DNA from: Camellia lanceoleosa
Lineage: Eukaryota > Streptophyta > Magnoliopsida > Ericales > Theaceae
DNA length: 64,000 bases
Assembly: GCA_025200525.1 (NCBI GenBank)
Contig: CM045762.1
Span: 85,578,117 to 85,642,116, forward strand
Reading direction: 5' to 3'
Shown here piece after piece: positions 34,878 through 49,900 of this stretch. A model generated the notes under the pieces. The model was not told where the DNA came from. It saw only the letters and a list, made by a program, of their open reading frames with translations, and searched no databases. The position numbers and the translations under genes are program-made. Positions within the stretch are counted from its first letter, which is position 1. Each line of letters begins with the position of its first letter.

Positions 34878-34939
34878 ATGCCGTCTCTTCAGCTATTGCA
34901 GTTAACTGAACATGGTCATAGCCTTTTGGCCTCAAGGAG
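34878..34939 (+). CDS. ABCD1: ABCD1 exon 1
   Basis: Residues 1-20 and part of 21. The start [13 protein letters not shown] matches the N-terminus known for plant ABCD1. Splits an Arg codon at AG|GTATTG. Confidence 0.9.
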
Positions 34940-37900
34940 GTATTGACTGTTCTACTCTTACTGCTATTATTAATGATAAATCTGGACTTCCCATAACACT
35001 GGTACCGACTTTTCTACTGTGTTATTATTGATGCTAAATCTAGAATTCCCATAACATTTGAATATTATCATTGGAGTCACATAGCTCTATTGTCACATTA
35101 TATATCTAAGGCTTTCAATGTGCTGTCTTTATGTAGTAAAGAAAATGTTTTTTGGTATATTTTGACTTTGTCACCCCTTTAAATGGATCTCGGCTACTAG
35201 CGCAACCAATCCTGTCTACTCAAAAACTGATTATTGAATTGCTGAATTTTTTGCTCATAGATTAACTAGGTGACTGCTATGAATTGTTGATCATAGATTA
35301 TCTAGGCGACTGCTATGAATTGTTGATCATAGACTAGCCAACTCTGGGCACACTTCATGTTTGGATGCACAGTTGTAGCAGGCAGTTGCTGCTCTATGGC
35401 TTGGATGATGGTCAATGATAAGACTAATAATCAAAGCTGTTAGTTAAGTGTAGGAAAACTTATTAAGCATGGATTATGCTTCATCATTATATTTCTCAAG
35501 GAAACTCCTACAATATCCTGTATACTCCTCAACTATATGAGAAGTTTATGATTGGAGAAGTGTTTAAATTTCAAACTACGTGCATTCAAGTATGTTAAAA
35601 TTGTACTGGTGGAATACGAGAAAAGTTTAACATGAGCTTGTGCTGCCATCTACTACCATTTCCAAGTGTTCATCTTTGAAGTAGTAGTGAGGAGAGAATA
35701 ATTGATGAGATCTTTAGGGGTCATTTAGAACCAGCATTTTTGGGTGCATTTTTCGTCTTCATTGCTATTTTTCAATTGACATTCATTTTTTTAAAAACAA
35801 ATTTTCTGTGGAAATTTAGACTAAAAATGGAAAATAAAGCTGGTTCCAAAACCAGCCCTAGTCATTAGGGTTGGTAATGACAAACAGCAGAGCGAGGAAG
35901 GGCGGGTCAAATTTTCATCATTTTACTGTTGTGATTGGTGAAAAGTTTTTAGCCTAGTGGGTGAGTTAACTGTCAAGAACACAATGCATGCAAATAGAAG
36001 TTCAGCACCCAATATTTAATGGATTCAATGATGGATATTTTCATGGCTGGAAGTTTGGAATAATTAGATGTTTAGATGACCCATTGGTTAATAAATACAT
36101 AGTATTAACCGCTGGCCATCATTCATAGTGTTTCTAGAGATCCAGTTCTGATTCGGGCATACAAGCGACTACCTTCGATCTTGTGAAAACATACTGTAGA
36201 TCTTGAACTTTATGGCATGTCCTTGTAGCAAGTACATGTAGTTGGTAACAAAGTAAAAGGATTAGAATGAAAACATTGATAGTTCCAATAGCATACCATT
36301 GAATTTAGGGAAGGCTGTCAATGCATTAACATAATCATAGCACATATATTGTAGACTAAGGCATGAATCCAATTTTATTGAACAAAACCCTATTGCAAAT
36401 ATCTCTATGCAAGTGAGATTCTCACTAAATGAAGCATTGATTAATCCAAAATTTCTATATAAAACTAAAAAACTCAAGAACTAGAAATCAAATCTCAATC
36501 TTGAACCTATTGCCATGCCTACACAGAATCGTCAATACTTTTTTATTTTTTATTTTTTATCATAAACACACAAAGTTAGCTCTTTTTCCTTGCATTCATG
36601 CAAAGGATTACATAACTTCTCAGAATATATTATCACGCATCTGTTGTTAAACTATGATGTGAAACTGTACACAACCTATATGTGCAAAACTTTGGTGAAT
36701 TTCAGATTTGTATTGGACTCGTTTATTGAATTAGAACAACAGCAAGACAAATAAGTTATAGTCCTCGTTTGGGGTTTGGCATTTTTAGTGAATTTTTGAC
36801 TAGTTGAGTATAACAAAAAAGTATGTGTTTGGGAATGACTTTTTTTAGTTGTATTTAAAAAACTTGAATGACTAGTGTGTTTGATTTGATTTTTTTAGTA
36901 ATTTTGACCTTTTGGTCTTTTTAGTAGCTTTTTGCCTTTATTAGTCAAAAAACCAAGGTGCCAAACGGGGCCATAATTTGAATGTCAAGTGTTTGGTGGA
37001 CTGTATAGAGATAATTGTGTAGACCTACATTGAGGAGGATGAGATCCTGGTCCACAAGATTAAGCATGGTATGCTCTTTTGTATTCATGGCTTCAATGAA
37101 GGGTTTTTGTTTGAATGAGAATTTGTGGAGTCTGGTAGGATTTGACGAAATTTACTGAAATAATTAAAAACATTTAAAAAATTTAGTCTGTCGAGATTTA
37201 ACCTAATATGAGGCAATTCAAGACTTGTTTAAATTTAGGATGGTCCTTGGCATCAAGTGTAAATTCATTGCTTTGGAACCATCTTTTTGAGTGACTCCTT
37301 TTCTAGTATGATCCTTCTATTTTCATTCTGTCAGTGGTGGACCCATAGTTTTTCTTTTATTCTACAGAAAAACAATACTACTTGCTACTGGTGTCGTGGT
37401 TGCTGGTGGAACAGCTGCATACATGCGATCAAGATATTGTGGCAAAAGGCCTGATCGTTTTGGTCACTACAATGGGCTCAGTGATAATAAAGAACAATTA
37501 GAGAAGGTGGTTGGGAATGAAAATATTGTAAAGAAAAGTAGGCAAAAAAAGAAAGGTGGATTGAAGTCACTTCAGGTTTTAGCTTCAATTCTTCTATCTC
37601 GTATGGGCCGAATTGGGGCAAGGGATCTTCTCTCTTTATTGGGCATAGTGGTAAGCCTCTTTTGACCATGCCTGCATTTTGTGGTTTAGATATGCTATGT
37701 TCTGTTTACTCATATTGCTTTTTTAGTGGATTTATGTGTCTCATGTGTCTGAAACTAGTGTCTCCTCAAAATACTATATCTGGTGACTTTGATATGCTGC
37801 TCTGTTTCCTTCATTACTTTCTGGTGATTTCTGCTTTATTCCCTTTATGAATGCTGTTGAAAGGGCTGTTAATATTTGTTCTATTAGATATTCATTTGAA

Positions 37901-40900
37901 TACTTACTTTGCAAGAATTATAATTGAATAAACAGAAACATTTCAAGATGCTTGGAAATTTGCAAGATGATCAAAAACGTTAAACAGGATTGGTGAGTGC
38001 AATGCATTTACCTATAGAACTAGTATATTAATATGTATTATTATTATTATCATTATAAGGAAAAAATTATTAAGTGCCAACAGTAGGGTGCAACCATGCA
38101 ACCTTTTATAGACCGAGAAAAAACTATATTGACTATAATCTACAGGTATATACAATTCTCCCAAAAGTCAGCAATCAACAAAAAACAGCAAGGGACAGAC
38201 TCTCTTGTCAACAAAATCAGGTAAATGTGCAACTTTTTCCTCAGACAATGAATCAAAAGCTCAACCTCCTCAAAGACCTACAATGTCTTTCCATCCAAAT
38301 ACTTCATATAACTCATAAAAGAGTGGTCTCTTCCACTTTCTTTTCTTTCTTTCTTTGGCAACTCTGAGCCCAATATGCGAAAAAGATCTGCAAATTTCAG
38401 CATTTATAGAATGAAACCCCCAACATCGAAATTTCAGCTTTCATCTATTGTGTGTTAGGTAGCTAGACAGCCAGCACGTTAAAACCCCGTCGGATCCTGT
38501 ATGAACATGAATCCGAATACAAACATTTGGTACCTAATTTAATTGAGCATACGGCCCTTGACAGAACAAAATGGAGGAAAAAAAGATTCATGTAGCCAAC
38601 CACAATTGATTGGGACGCAAGGCTTTATTTTGTTAGCTTTAAATGCTGAAGCCCTTGACTGTTTTGTAGCATTTAAAGGTACTCTGTAAATATGTGCTTG
38701 TTGGCTGTACATGTCTCTATCTTTTGAAAAACTGTATCTATACTTTGTCGGAGAAGAAAACCATAATAAACTTGTAGCTAGACTAATAATCTATAAGATA
38801 TTCTTGGAATTTGGTTTTACGCTTTTCCTTTGTATGTGAAGAAAATGCATCAGAATCTCATATTAATTATGCTAGGAACACTGGGGTTTTGGTAAATAGA
38901 CCATTTGCCTAAGTTGTAAATTTAGTGTTCACATTTCCTTTTTTAGAAGGGAAACTCTATACCCACTTCCTCTCGCTACACCCACCAAACAATTTGTAAC
39001 AAAATTAATCCGTCCTCGGATCATACTCATATTTTTTTATTTTTTTATTTTTGTACACCTACCCATTCTCCCACCACCAGTCAGACCATCGTAGACCACC
39101 AGCTGGCTGGTCACCAATGCTCATCCGGCCGCCCACTGCCAGTCAGACCATTGCTTGTCATTGATTTTTTTTGATCAGCAGCAAACAAGAAATTTATTAA
39201 GGCACAAAGCCAAGTAAAAAGAGGATGAGGCATCCTCTACAAGGAAGACAAAAGAAAAACCAAAACTTAACAAAAGAAAATACAAAAAGATGAAACAAAC
39301 TAAAACTACACAGTACAAACTGCCACCCAGTCTGCCACAATCAAAAAAAGCGGAATCCCTCAGAATATCGAACTCGCTGAGGCCCAAAAAGACGCCAAAT
39401 ATCTCACCCTATCCCATAAATAGTCTATATCCCGGACAACTCCTTCAAAAACACGCGCATTTCTTTCCAACCAAACGACCCAAAAGATTGCAAAGATGAC
39501 TCCACTTTAAAGCACCTTAGCCCTCTTCGACCAGCTTGTCATTGATGATCGTCCTCCACCCACCTCTGGTTAGCCCACTGCTCCATTGCTGACAATTCCC
39601 AGTTTGAAATTTTAGGGTTTACAGATATTAGTTTATTGTAAAATGTTGTTTATTGTTTTGAACAGTTTGGGAGTTTTTTGAGAATGAGTGTTATTTGGGA
39701 GTGGTTTGATGTGGATCCTTTCATTTTGGAAAAAGGGAGAAAAAGCTCCATTCGACCTTGGTTCACTGAAAAAACTAAGATTGTTTGGTCTTAGCCAAGT
39801 AAGATCGTCGACCATATCAAGTATGTCTGGGCTTGGTTGGTTCAACAAAGCTTTAACCTGGAAAGAGGTTTTAAAATCACCAATTATGTAGAAAAATATG
39901 CACATTTTTGTTACTAGAATCCTCCATTGCTCAAATAAATATGAATTATACAACAATGACCATAGTTTATATGAGATTGGTTGTGATTTTTGAGTGAGAT
40001 TAAGAATAATAGAGATACGGAAAGAATTGGGTGGTTGGAAAGAAATTTAATTAATTTTCTTCTTCAAGTGTAATTTTGCTTGGGGGTAAAAATGTTAGAA
40101 ACTTTTTCATTGATTGATCAGTGTAAAGATTTAAAAGATGCAGTGTATTTAGAAGTCCAAATCACAGTCAAAATTCAATTGAGTAGTAATTACTGAATTT
40201 TCAATCACACCAGTTCTTAATATGTGCCACCTTGACCACAAATAATGTCAAACTCAGACCTCATATGGGCAGACATGGAATACATAATCTATAGTTGTGA
40301 ATGCATTTGAGGTTTATTAGGCAATAATTTTGGAAAGATGGTGTGCACTATCATGCATTGGTTCAAATGGCAACCTAAAGAATATGAATTTTAGAATCTT
40401 TACTTTTGTTTTCATAATAAGGTAAGTGTTATGTACCATAATTATTTTTTTATTTTTTATTTTTTTTATATTTAATTGGAAAAGGATAAGATTGTTGTTT
40501 TTGTTTAAACATAAAGCTTTCTTTTTGGTAAAAAAAAACAGTATGTAAGTTCCAATTTGACAATGGATAGTGTTTCATTTTAATTTTCTGTTTATTTTTA
40601 ATCGGGAGAAACTATTGCTGGGTTCTGAAGATTTGTATGTTTGGTTTTAATTTTTGTCTTTTTACGCCCCGGCTGAAACTATCAAAACTTAAATTGATCT
40701 TTCCATTTGATTACGATTATCTGTAAAACATGAGTTAGAATCATGGAAAGGATTGGTTGCTGCCTTTAATTTAATGTTTGCTTTTTTGTACCTTTTTGCA
40801 GGTGTTGCGAACTGCTTTAAGCAATAGATTAGCAAAAGTGCAAGGATTCCTATTCCGTGCTGCTTTTCTTCGACGTGTACCAACCTTTTTCCGTCTGATT

Positions 40901-43900
40901 TTGGAAAATCTTCTGCTGTGTTTCCTTCAGTCAACCTTGCATTCTACATCGAAGTACATAACGGGGACCTTAAGCCTGCGGTTCAGAAAAATATTGACAA
41001 AGCTTATTCATGCACAGTATTTTCAGGTAGTTATTGACACAAATGTTACTGGCAGACTACTAGATCTATCGTTCAATACCTATTGTTTCCGTGGCTGCTT
41101 ATTTTAATCTCTTTTGATTAGTTGGATTGATTGTTTTTCCCCATCACCAATTGTTTTTTCTGGTTCAGTTATTTCTCCTCTACATGGTGCTGAGTGTACA
41201 CATAGCATTGCATTTTGGGTATAATCAATGCCCTGTGCAAGTTCTCTCATATTGTTGGCAGTTGGTTGTTCACTTGTTAGATCTGCATTTGTTCTTCTGT
41301 ATGATAAATGCAAACCTGTAACCAATAGAGAGCTGTAGACCTATCCCTTTGCAAAAGAGCTCATGTAAGTAATGTAGCCTAATTTTCCTATAAGAACTAC
41401 CCTCCAGTTGGTATTTATGCCTTCATAATTAATCATAGCATTACTACTTTTTTCACTGCTCAAGTGGAAATTGACCTGAGGATGGGTTATTTTTGAAATC
41501 TCTGTGCAGAGACAGCTGCACAAGCTAACCTGGCTTTTGCTTTGAAATAATGTAATGTTACGGGTGTAAATCGGGTGTGTTTAGTTGTGTTGAAGGTCTG
41601 TCCAAACCTAGCTTGAAAAATAGGGTTATCACATAAGCCCAGGTTGAGCCCAATGTCACGTACCGACTCATTGGTAATGTGAGTTCTACACCATGCACCT
41701 TGCAAGCACATAAGTGTGTGAGTAGCAAGGCAGACCGGGTAGATCCCTATCGCATCACCTGGGTTGGATCCTTGGGCTTAATGCACGGGATACGCAGTAC
41801 CACTTGTGGAGCCAGCTTCTCGGGACGATGACAAGCGCCCAGTCCATGAGAAGTGGTATCAAAGCCAACCTAGGGGCACTGTAGCGGGAACGGTACGTGG
41901 GACTTACACCATGTACCTTTATTGTGGGGTCCGAGCCAAGGGTGGTGTCTGCGTTGGGTGGGTTCCCATGGGTAGGGGAACAGACAAGCATGAAGGCAAG
42001 CAGGGTAATGCCTCCCTGACGAGGGCGTTAGGGATTGGCGATGATAGCATGTCACGTATTAACTCATTAGTAATGCGAGTTCTACATCAAGCACCTTGCA
42101 AGCACATAAGTGTGTAAGCAGCAAGGCAGACAGAGTAGATACCTATTGCATCACCTAGGTTGGATCCTTGAGCTTAATGCACGAGGGTATGCAGTACCAC
42201 TCGCGGAGCCAGTTTCTCGGGAAGATGACAAGCGCCTAGTCCATGACGCCGAGCTTGCTTGCCAAAGCCTGACGCTGATCTTAATTCAATGAGGTTGGTT
42301 TGACTAAATGAAGTCCAAAAATCTGGAGCTTTATAGACACACACACATATTAGCAAACAATAAATACATAAATTTAGATGGTCAAACAAAATATGTACAT
42401 ATAGATAACATTCATTTGTTGCTCTCTGTTTGTCTCTCTCTCTTTATATATATATATATATGAAAGTTGTTATTTGATGACAATTAGTCAATAATAACAA
42501 GGATGAGACTGATGGGTCAAACTTACTTAAGGCGAAGAGAACAATGGAGCCACATAATTTGGTGAACTAGTCACTTTTGACTGGATATACTTTCCCATGA
42601 ATGCATTTGCTTTCTGTGTTGTTCATTTATCTGTTATGTGTGTTTCAGAACATGGTATACTACAAAATGTCACATGTTGATGGTCGGATAACTAATCCTG
42701 AACAACGGATTGCAAGTGATGTACCGAGGTTCTGTTCTGAGTTGAGTGATATTGTTCAGGATGATCTCACAGCAGTCACTGATGGTCTGCTCTATACTTG
42801 GCGCCTATGTTCATATGCAAGCCCAAAATATGTTTTCTGGATATTGGTAAATCTGCATCCTTGGACTACTTTAACTTGTCAACTTGATTTGTGGGCGTTG
42901 ATATTAGATGCTTTTGTAAAACTATTGCTCAACATTGCATTCCTCTTAATGATTGATTTTTAAACTTATCATGATAATTATTTCAGTTAGTAGTTTGTCA
43001 TCTCAAAATAAATTGTTTCTTTCCAGGCTTATGTTTTAGGGGCAGGAGCCATGATCAGAAACTTCTCTCCTTCATTTGGGACGCTAATGTCTAAAGAACA
43101 GCAATTGGAAGGGGAGTATAGGCAGGTTCACTCACGATTAAGGACTCATGCAGAGAGTATCGCTTTTTATGGTGGTGAAACTAGAGAGGAATCCCATATT
43201 CAGCAGAAGTTTAAGACTCTTGTTCGGCATATGCGTGTTGTTCTTCATGACCATTGGTGGTTTGGCATGATCCAAGATTTCTTACTAAAGTATCTTGGTG
43301 CTACTGTTGCTGTTATCTTGATTATTGAGCCATTCTTTTCTGGTGATCTAAGACCTGATACTTCAACTTTAGGACGGGCGGAGATGCTGAGCAATCTAAG
43401 ATATCATACTAGTGTTATAATATCGCTATTTCAGTCCCTGGGAACTCTTTCCATTAGTCAAAGGCGGCTTAATCGACTTAGGTATTGCGTGATATTCAAC
43501 ATTTTAGGGTGAAAAACTTTCAGATGGTTATTATCTTAAGTTATAACTTTCTCATTTCATCACCAAATATCTGCAAATTTGGTGGATTAAAGAATTTATA
43601 CTTTAATTCATTGGTCAGATTCTCGCTCACTTTTTCTCTTCTGCGACTGAAACATTTCAGGCAGGTTGAATTTTAAACTGAATTACTGGGCACAGGTGTT
43701 TTGTTTTGGAATGAATCTCCTTAGATGCCAACTGTATTTTATGCTGAATTTTGATGAATTCTGATGGACCTGCAGTAATTTATTGTGATGTATTTGCAGT
43801 TACTAATTTCCTGTTAGGTTTTAAAGGCAATAGAACATAGTGGAAAGAATGAAGCATGCTCAGACAGTTTGTCTTTTGGTACCTTACTTTGTGGTCATTT

Positions 43901-46900
43901 ATAATATGCAGTGGTTATGCTGATCGCATTCATGAACTGATGATTGTATCAAGAGAGCTAAGCATTCAAGATACATCTTCTCTACAAAGAACAGGGAGTA
44001 GGAATTATGTTAGTGAAGCTAATTACATTGAGTTTGATAATGTGAAGGTACTTGAAAAATTATTGGAGACCTTGCCCTGTTTTGGGATCAATTTGTGTTA
44101 CCCACGTTCTTATAGTTTTGTTGTGCCTTCCACAGGTTGTTACTCCAACTGGTAATGTTTTGGTGGAGGATTTGACTCTAAGGGTTGAATCAGGATCTAA
44201 TCTATTGATTACAGGTATTTTCTTTGACTTGAACATGATCCATATTTTTTGCATGTATTTTGTTATTTTTTCATCAGCTTGTCTTTGTAAATGCGGTTCA
44301 CTTTTGCTCCACCGTGAAATATAAGAGAATATTTCTTGTATGGATTCATAATACGGGTTTGATACTTCATTGTAAGCTCTCTCTCTCTCTCTCTGGAGTA
44401 GGTGGGGGTCATTGTTGGCTGAGCTACAGGGTTTGACTGGTTGTTGGAGCTTAGTTAATATTGTTAAAAATGAATTGTTCTGCATTTTATATGTTGTGTT
44501 TAGTATTGGCTAGGCATTGGCTTTTTTCTTTAGTCAATTGCTATTGTAAACTGTTTTGCGTCTATCCACTGGGTTTTTTTTTTTTACTTTCGTTTTCTAG
44601 CGTACCAAATGCTATAAAGTGCACAAAAATTGATTTCCAAAAAATGTTTTCTACCCAAAGAAACAAAACGTTTTTAAAGTTGAGTCTAGCTATTGGAATT
44701 GTTCAGTCTGGTATTTTCTGACATTCAAATCTAATTCTCCAAAAATTAAGCAAACTGTCATTGAGCTCCAAACCTAAGCTTTGTCGACTGTTGTGAAAAT
44801 TCATCCTTGAAGAACATGAATGCAGTATGAAAGAGTGTATTTGTCATGCATTTCTTGTGTTTATAGTAAAAAATGATTGAAAAATCAAATAAAGCTATCA
44901 GATAATATTTGTGCAATGTTCTTGGCAGTTTTTGTTTTAGTAAATTTAAACAAATGTAAGATGAATGGTAAACTAAAAGTTTGAAGAGAGGCTCTAGAAT
45001 CCAGAGGGTTTTAAATAAATAGAGCTATAACTGAACATGTGGAAAAATCAAATATGACTGAGTATTTATTTGTATTTTGTTTTTTTGTGTGGATTTAATT
45101 ACTGTCTGTGGCAAGTAAATAACTTGGTAACATCTTTATATGTTTTGTGTTGAGGTCCAAGTGTCATTCCAAGTTCTTCATTATCTTTCTTAGTTTGATA
45201 GGCATTTTTAAAAAGTAGGGCAAAATTCATTCTACCCCCTTGTGGTTTGGTCATGTGTAGATGACCCCCTGACATTCAAATATAACCATATAACCCCAAT
45301 GTGATTTTTTGACTAAAATGCAAAATTTTCCATCCAACTTAACTGTTCTTGTATGTCACGTGTTAGCTCCACAAATATCTTTGCAAAAACTCCATTTCTC
45401 ACCCATTAAAATGACCAAAATGCCTATAATATTGTTCTTGATAATCTTGGTTAAAATTACTGCATATTTGAGTGAAAATTGGCACACGTAAATTATATAA
45501 TTAGACATGGAATCATAGGACTTCTATAGCCCCAATCTATTATGACAAGTTGGTTCAAGCCTTGTTCAGATTAGATTACCAATTGAAATTAATTAAAACC
45601 GTAGTTTCATGTAATCATGAGATTTAGTTTGGGTGGTTGTTCAATTCACTCATTTAGAGTGAGAATTGATTAAAATCTTTTTGTAAAAAGCCAAAAAGCC
45701 AACTAAAATAGCCAATTCCCAAATGGGGTCTCAACGTGTTCTTGGTTGAATTTTATGCCCTGTGATGAGAGAAATCATGATGTAAAGGATTTATGCAAAA
45801 ACCACACCCAACATCACTGGTTTTGATAAAATTGGTCAATGAATTCATATACAAAATTGTCAAATATTAAATCCTTGTGTTCAAAATTTATTTTCAGACA
45901 ATACTCAAGGGCTTGATTATGAACAATCTAGACTTTCAGGATAAAAAAGGACAAAAATCACTGTTTTAAGGTTTTTGGTGGTAGAGAACTCTTGGAATAG
46001 GAAATCCAGCCATCCAAGTTGCGTTTTCCAATGTGTTTGATTCCGTTAGGTTTGAATCTATCTTACTTGGAACAAGATTTGTTGTGGTACAGTGGGAACG
46101 TGGTGCGCTACTTACCCAAAATTGTGGTATTTGTATAGAGAGTATCTAAACACAAGTAAATTCCTTTCGAACATCAATAAAAAAATACATTTGTATTAAT
46201 TTTTTTTATTTTTATGATATTAGATGTATTATGGCGAATTCCTCAGGAAAAAAAAGAAGTGCGTTCCACAGGTTAATCTTATAAGTGAGATTTTGAATGA
46301 GTGGTTTATAATCTTCTTCTATCCGAAGAAATGATTCATCGAAAAACATGAGTTGTCAGTTTCTTCATTCATTGTGCCAGTTCTTTACTTGGGCAGTTAG
46401 AATCTTTTTGTTCCGTACTTTATATTATTTTTCAAGTTAATTATATAAAACACATCTAAGAGCATTATGGCACATTTTTTATCTTGTCAAAACTCTACTC
46501 TATCTAAATTTTAGCTTGTTTTATTTGTTTTTCATTGTTAAGGAAATGAATAGGAAAAGCTCCGGGATCAACGTAAAACAATGTTGTACCATGTTTTGGA
46601 ATGCTTGTCCCAAAACATATATTGCTATGGTATTAATGTTTTCTAGTAACACATATGGATCTTTATGGGCTTTGAAAGCCCAAATATTTCATAGTTCAAA
46701 TTAGTGCTTTAAAGAACAAATTTTGTATTGAAGTGTAGGGTTTCAAGTGGTGAAAATTAGGTTGTCGTCTTAGTGGCAAACGAGGTTGTGGAGGAGTATA
46801 GGGGACTACGTAAGGAGGGTATTGTATTTAAGGTAGATTTTGAGAAGGCATATGACCATGTTTATTGGGGCTTTGTGGATTTTGTTTTGGAAAGGAAGGG

Positions 46901-49900
46901 GTTTGGTGTTAGATGGAGGAAGTGGATTTGGGGGTGCTTGTCGTCATGCAACATGGAAATCATTGTGAATGGCAAGGTGGGGGATTTTTTCCAAGCATCC
47001 AGGGGTCTAAGACAGGGTGATCCTTTATCACCATTTTTGTTTATTTTAGTTGCTGATGTGTTGGGTAGGATTATTGATTTAGCTAAGGACAAGGGTGTCA
47101 TTGAGGGGTTTGTGGTGGGAAGGGATAGGATAGGTGTTACTCACTTACAATTTGCGGATGATACTATTTTTTTCTCTTCTAAAGAGGAAAGTAAGGTGGG
47201 GAGTTTGCTGAAGATTCTGAGAATTTTTGAAATAGTGTCGGGCCTCAAGGTCAATCTTAGCAAAAGTAGTGTAGTGGGTATTAATTTGGATGATAGTCAT
47301 GTGTATAGGGTGGCGGCTATGTTGGGATGTTCAATTGATCCTCTTTCCCTCAAATATCTAGGGCTTCCGTTGGGAGATCATCCTAGATTGGTGTCTTTTT
47401 GGGAACCTGTTCTTGTCAAAATTAGAAAAAGATTGAAGGGATGGAAGCAAGCTTTGTTGTCTAAGGGAGGGAGGTACACGTTGGTACAATCCATATTAAG
47501 ATCTATTCCTATTTATTTCCTGTCCCTTTTCAAAATTCCGGTTAGCATTGCAAGAAAGATTGAGAAACTGATGAGGGATTTTCTCTGGGAATGGTGTGAA
47601 GAGGGTAAAGGAGTTCATTTGGTTAGGTGGGAGACTGTTTCTCTTTCTAGGGCAAAAGGTGGCTTGGCTATAGGAAACATCGTTGCTAGGAACATTGCTT
47701 TTTTGGGCAAGTGGTTGTGGAGATTTCCTCTTGAAAGTGAGCCGTTATGGTGTTTAGTTATTAAAAGCAAGCATGGAGTTCAATCCAATGGTAGGGATTC
47801 TAATGTGGTTAATAGAGGCAATTGTCGTTCTCCGTGGAAATCCATTTCTCGTTTGTATCCTCCTGTGTCTAATTTTTTTTCATTCAGAGTGGGGAATGGG
47901 GAGAATGTTCGGTTTTGGGAGGATGTTTGGATAGGGGATATTTCGTTTGCTAGATCTTTTCCCCTTCTTTACAGGTTGGCTTGTTCTCCAAATGTGTCTA
48001 TAGCGTCGGTGGCTTGCTCGTCTACGGCACCCATCTCCTGGAATTTTGATCTCATTAGAAACTTGAATGATAGGGAGGTGGGGGAGTTGGCATCTTTGTT
48101 GGTTGTGCTTGAGGGGGTTTCTCTTTCTTCGTCTTCCAATAGTAGGATGTGAAATCTTGTCTCTTTTGGGGTCTTTTCATGCAAATCCTTTTTTGATAAG
48201 ATTATTGATAATCTCTCGGTTCCCTTGTTCCCTTTTCATAAGGAAATTTGGAAAGCGGGTGTCCCTTATAAAGTAAAGTTTTTCATATGGTCTTTGGCTC
48301 AAAAGAGTGTTACAACTAATGATGTTCTCCAGAAGAGAAGGCCTAATCACTCTCTATGCTTCCAATGGTGTGTGATGTGCAAGAGAAACTTGGAGGTAGC
48401 GGATCATCTTTTTCTTCATTGTCCAGTGGTTGCTGTATTATGGCAGCGTCTTTTTAGGTTATGTGATGTTCAGTGGGTTGCTCCATGGGAGTGTATGCAT
48501 ATGCTTCTTATTCGGTTTGACGGGTTTGGGAGTACCAAGAAAGCCAAAACAATGTGGATAGGTATTGTTTTTACTATTTTCTGGGTTATATGGTTGGAGA
48601 GAAATGTTCGAATTTTTGAAGGCAAGGAAGGAAGTGTAGAGGATTTGTGGGATATGGCTGAATATTTGGCCTCTTTTTGGGCATTTGTATCTCCTTTTAA
48701 AGGAGTCCCTTTGTTTTTGATCTCTAAGGATTGGGCTGCTGTTTGCCATCCTTACGGTTCGAGTTTTGTGATTTCGTTTTGCTTTTTCTTCTTTTCTTTC
48801 TTTGTATGAGGACTTCTTGTCCTCTTTCTCTTTCCCGTTTTAATAAAATTTTGTTGTTATTCAAAAAAAAAAAAAAAAAGGTTTATTTAAGCTTTAAAGG
48901 GTTGAAGATGAAATTACAGTGAAAAATAGGTTTATTTTAGCTTTAAAGGTTGAAGATGAAAAATAGGTTTATTTAAGCCTTAGGGGTTGAAGACAAACTT
49001 GATATGGGGATATAATGGACTTTTTGTAGTAGCCGTTAACAATGTGAGCTGTGCCTTAGTCTAGACATCACATGTTTCGTTGTGTCGTTATATTTGAGTG
49101 TCAAAGGGTCCTTCGCACATGGACTAAACCATGCATCTAACGGTTGGATTAGTTTAATCCACACATTAGGAAAAGTGAGCATGATTTTCACTGTTTTGTT
49201 TTAAAAGTTCTTTGTGTATAATATAAGGATTTTTTTACTCAGCATAGAGTCTCCATCCTAGGCACTACACTCTGGGAAATTATGTTGTCAAGGAATGCAA
49301 AACGGGGTCATGCTATGGAATTTCATTTAAATCATTCATTCACTAATCTAAAAGAAGGGAAAAAATATCATTAAATTTAAATTAGTTCCTCTTTCACTTA
49401 CAGTTGCCTTTGGACACATCAACCTATACCCGTACCTTTATCATGTTGTGCCCGTCAGAGTTACTTAAATTTTTTTGAAGTATGTGCCTCACATAAGTTG
49501 TATTTCTGACTGTTCATTGGGGTAGCTAGCAAATAAATGTTTTCAAGACTTCATTCTTACTTTACATATTGTTTGTGCATTCAATCCGTCATTATTTTCC
49601 ATTTTGTGTTGCTTATTGCAACCAACCTTTTGTTTTTCTTTTCTGATAACCCCTTCCCTTCTTCCTTGTAATAATTTTGTAATGCCAATTATTTGCTGGA
49701 GCAATATCAGTAGCCATCCCTTTGTGTGTGTGTGTGCGCACCTCTCTCATACCCTAAGAATAGCAAGAAATTTCATGACGTGTTCTAAATTTTGTTTTAA
49801 TACAAATGTTTCAAAACATGATTTTCATGGATACTGCTTATGGTTTTAATCTTATTGGAACTTGTTTTGCAATCTCGTTTGAAGGTCCTAATGGTAGTGG

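Noticed and set aside
46740..48900. Target duplication for the intron 7 LINE
   Set aside because: Candidate words such as GCTTTAAAG near 46700 and 48890 do not directly adjoin the element ends.
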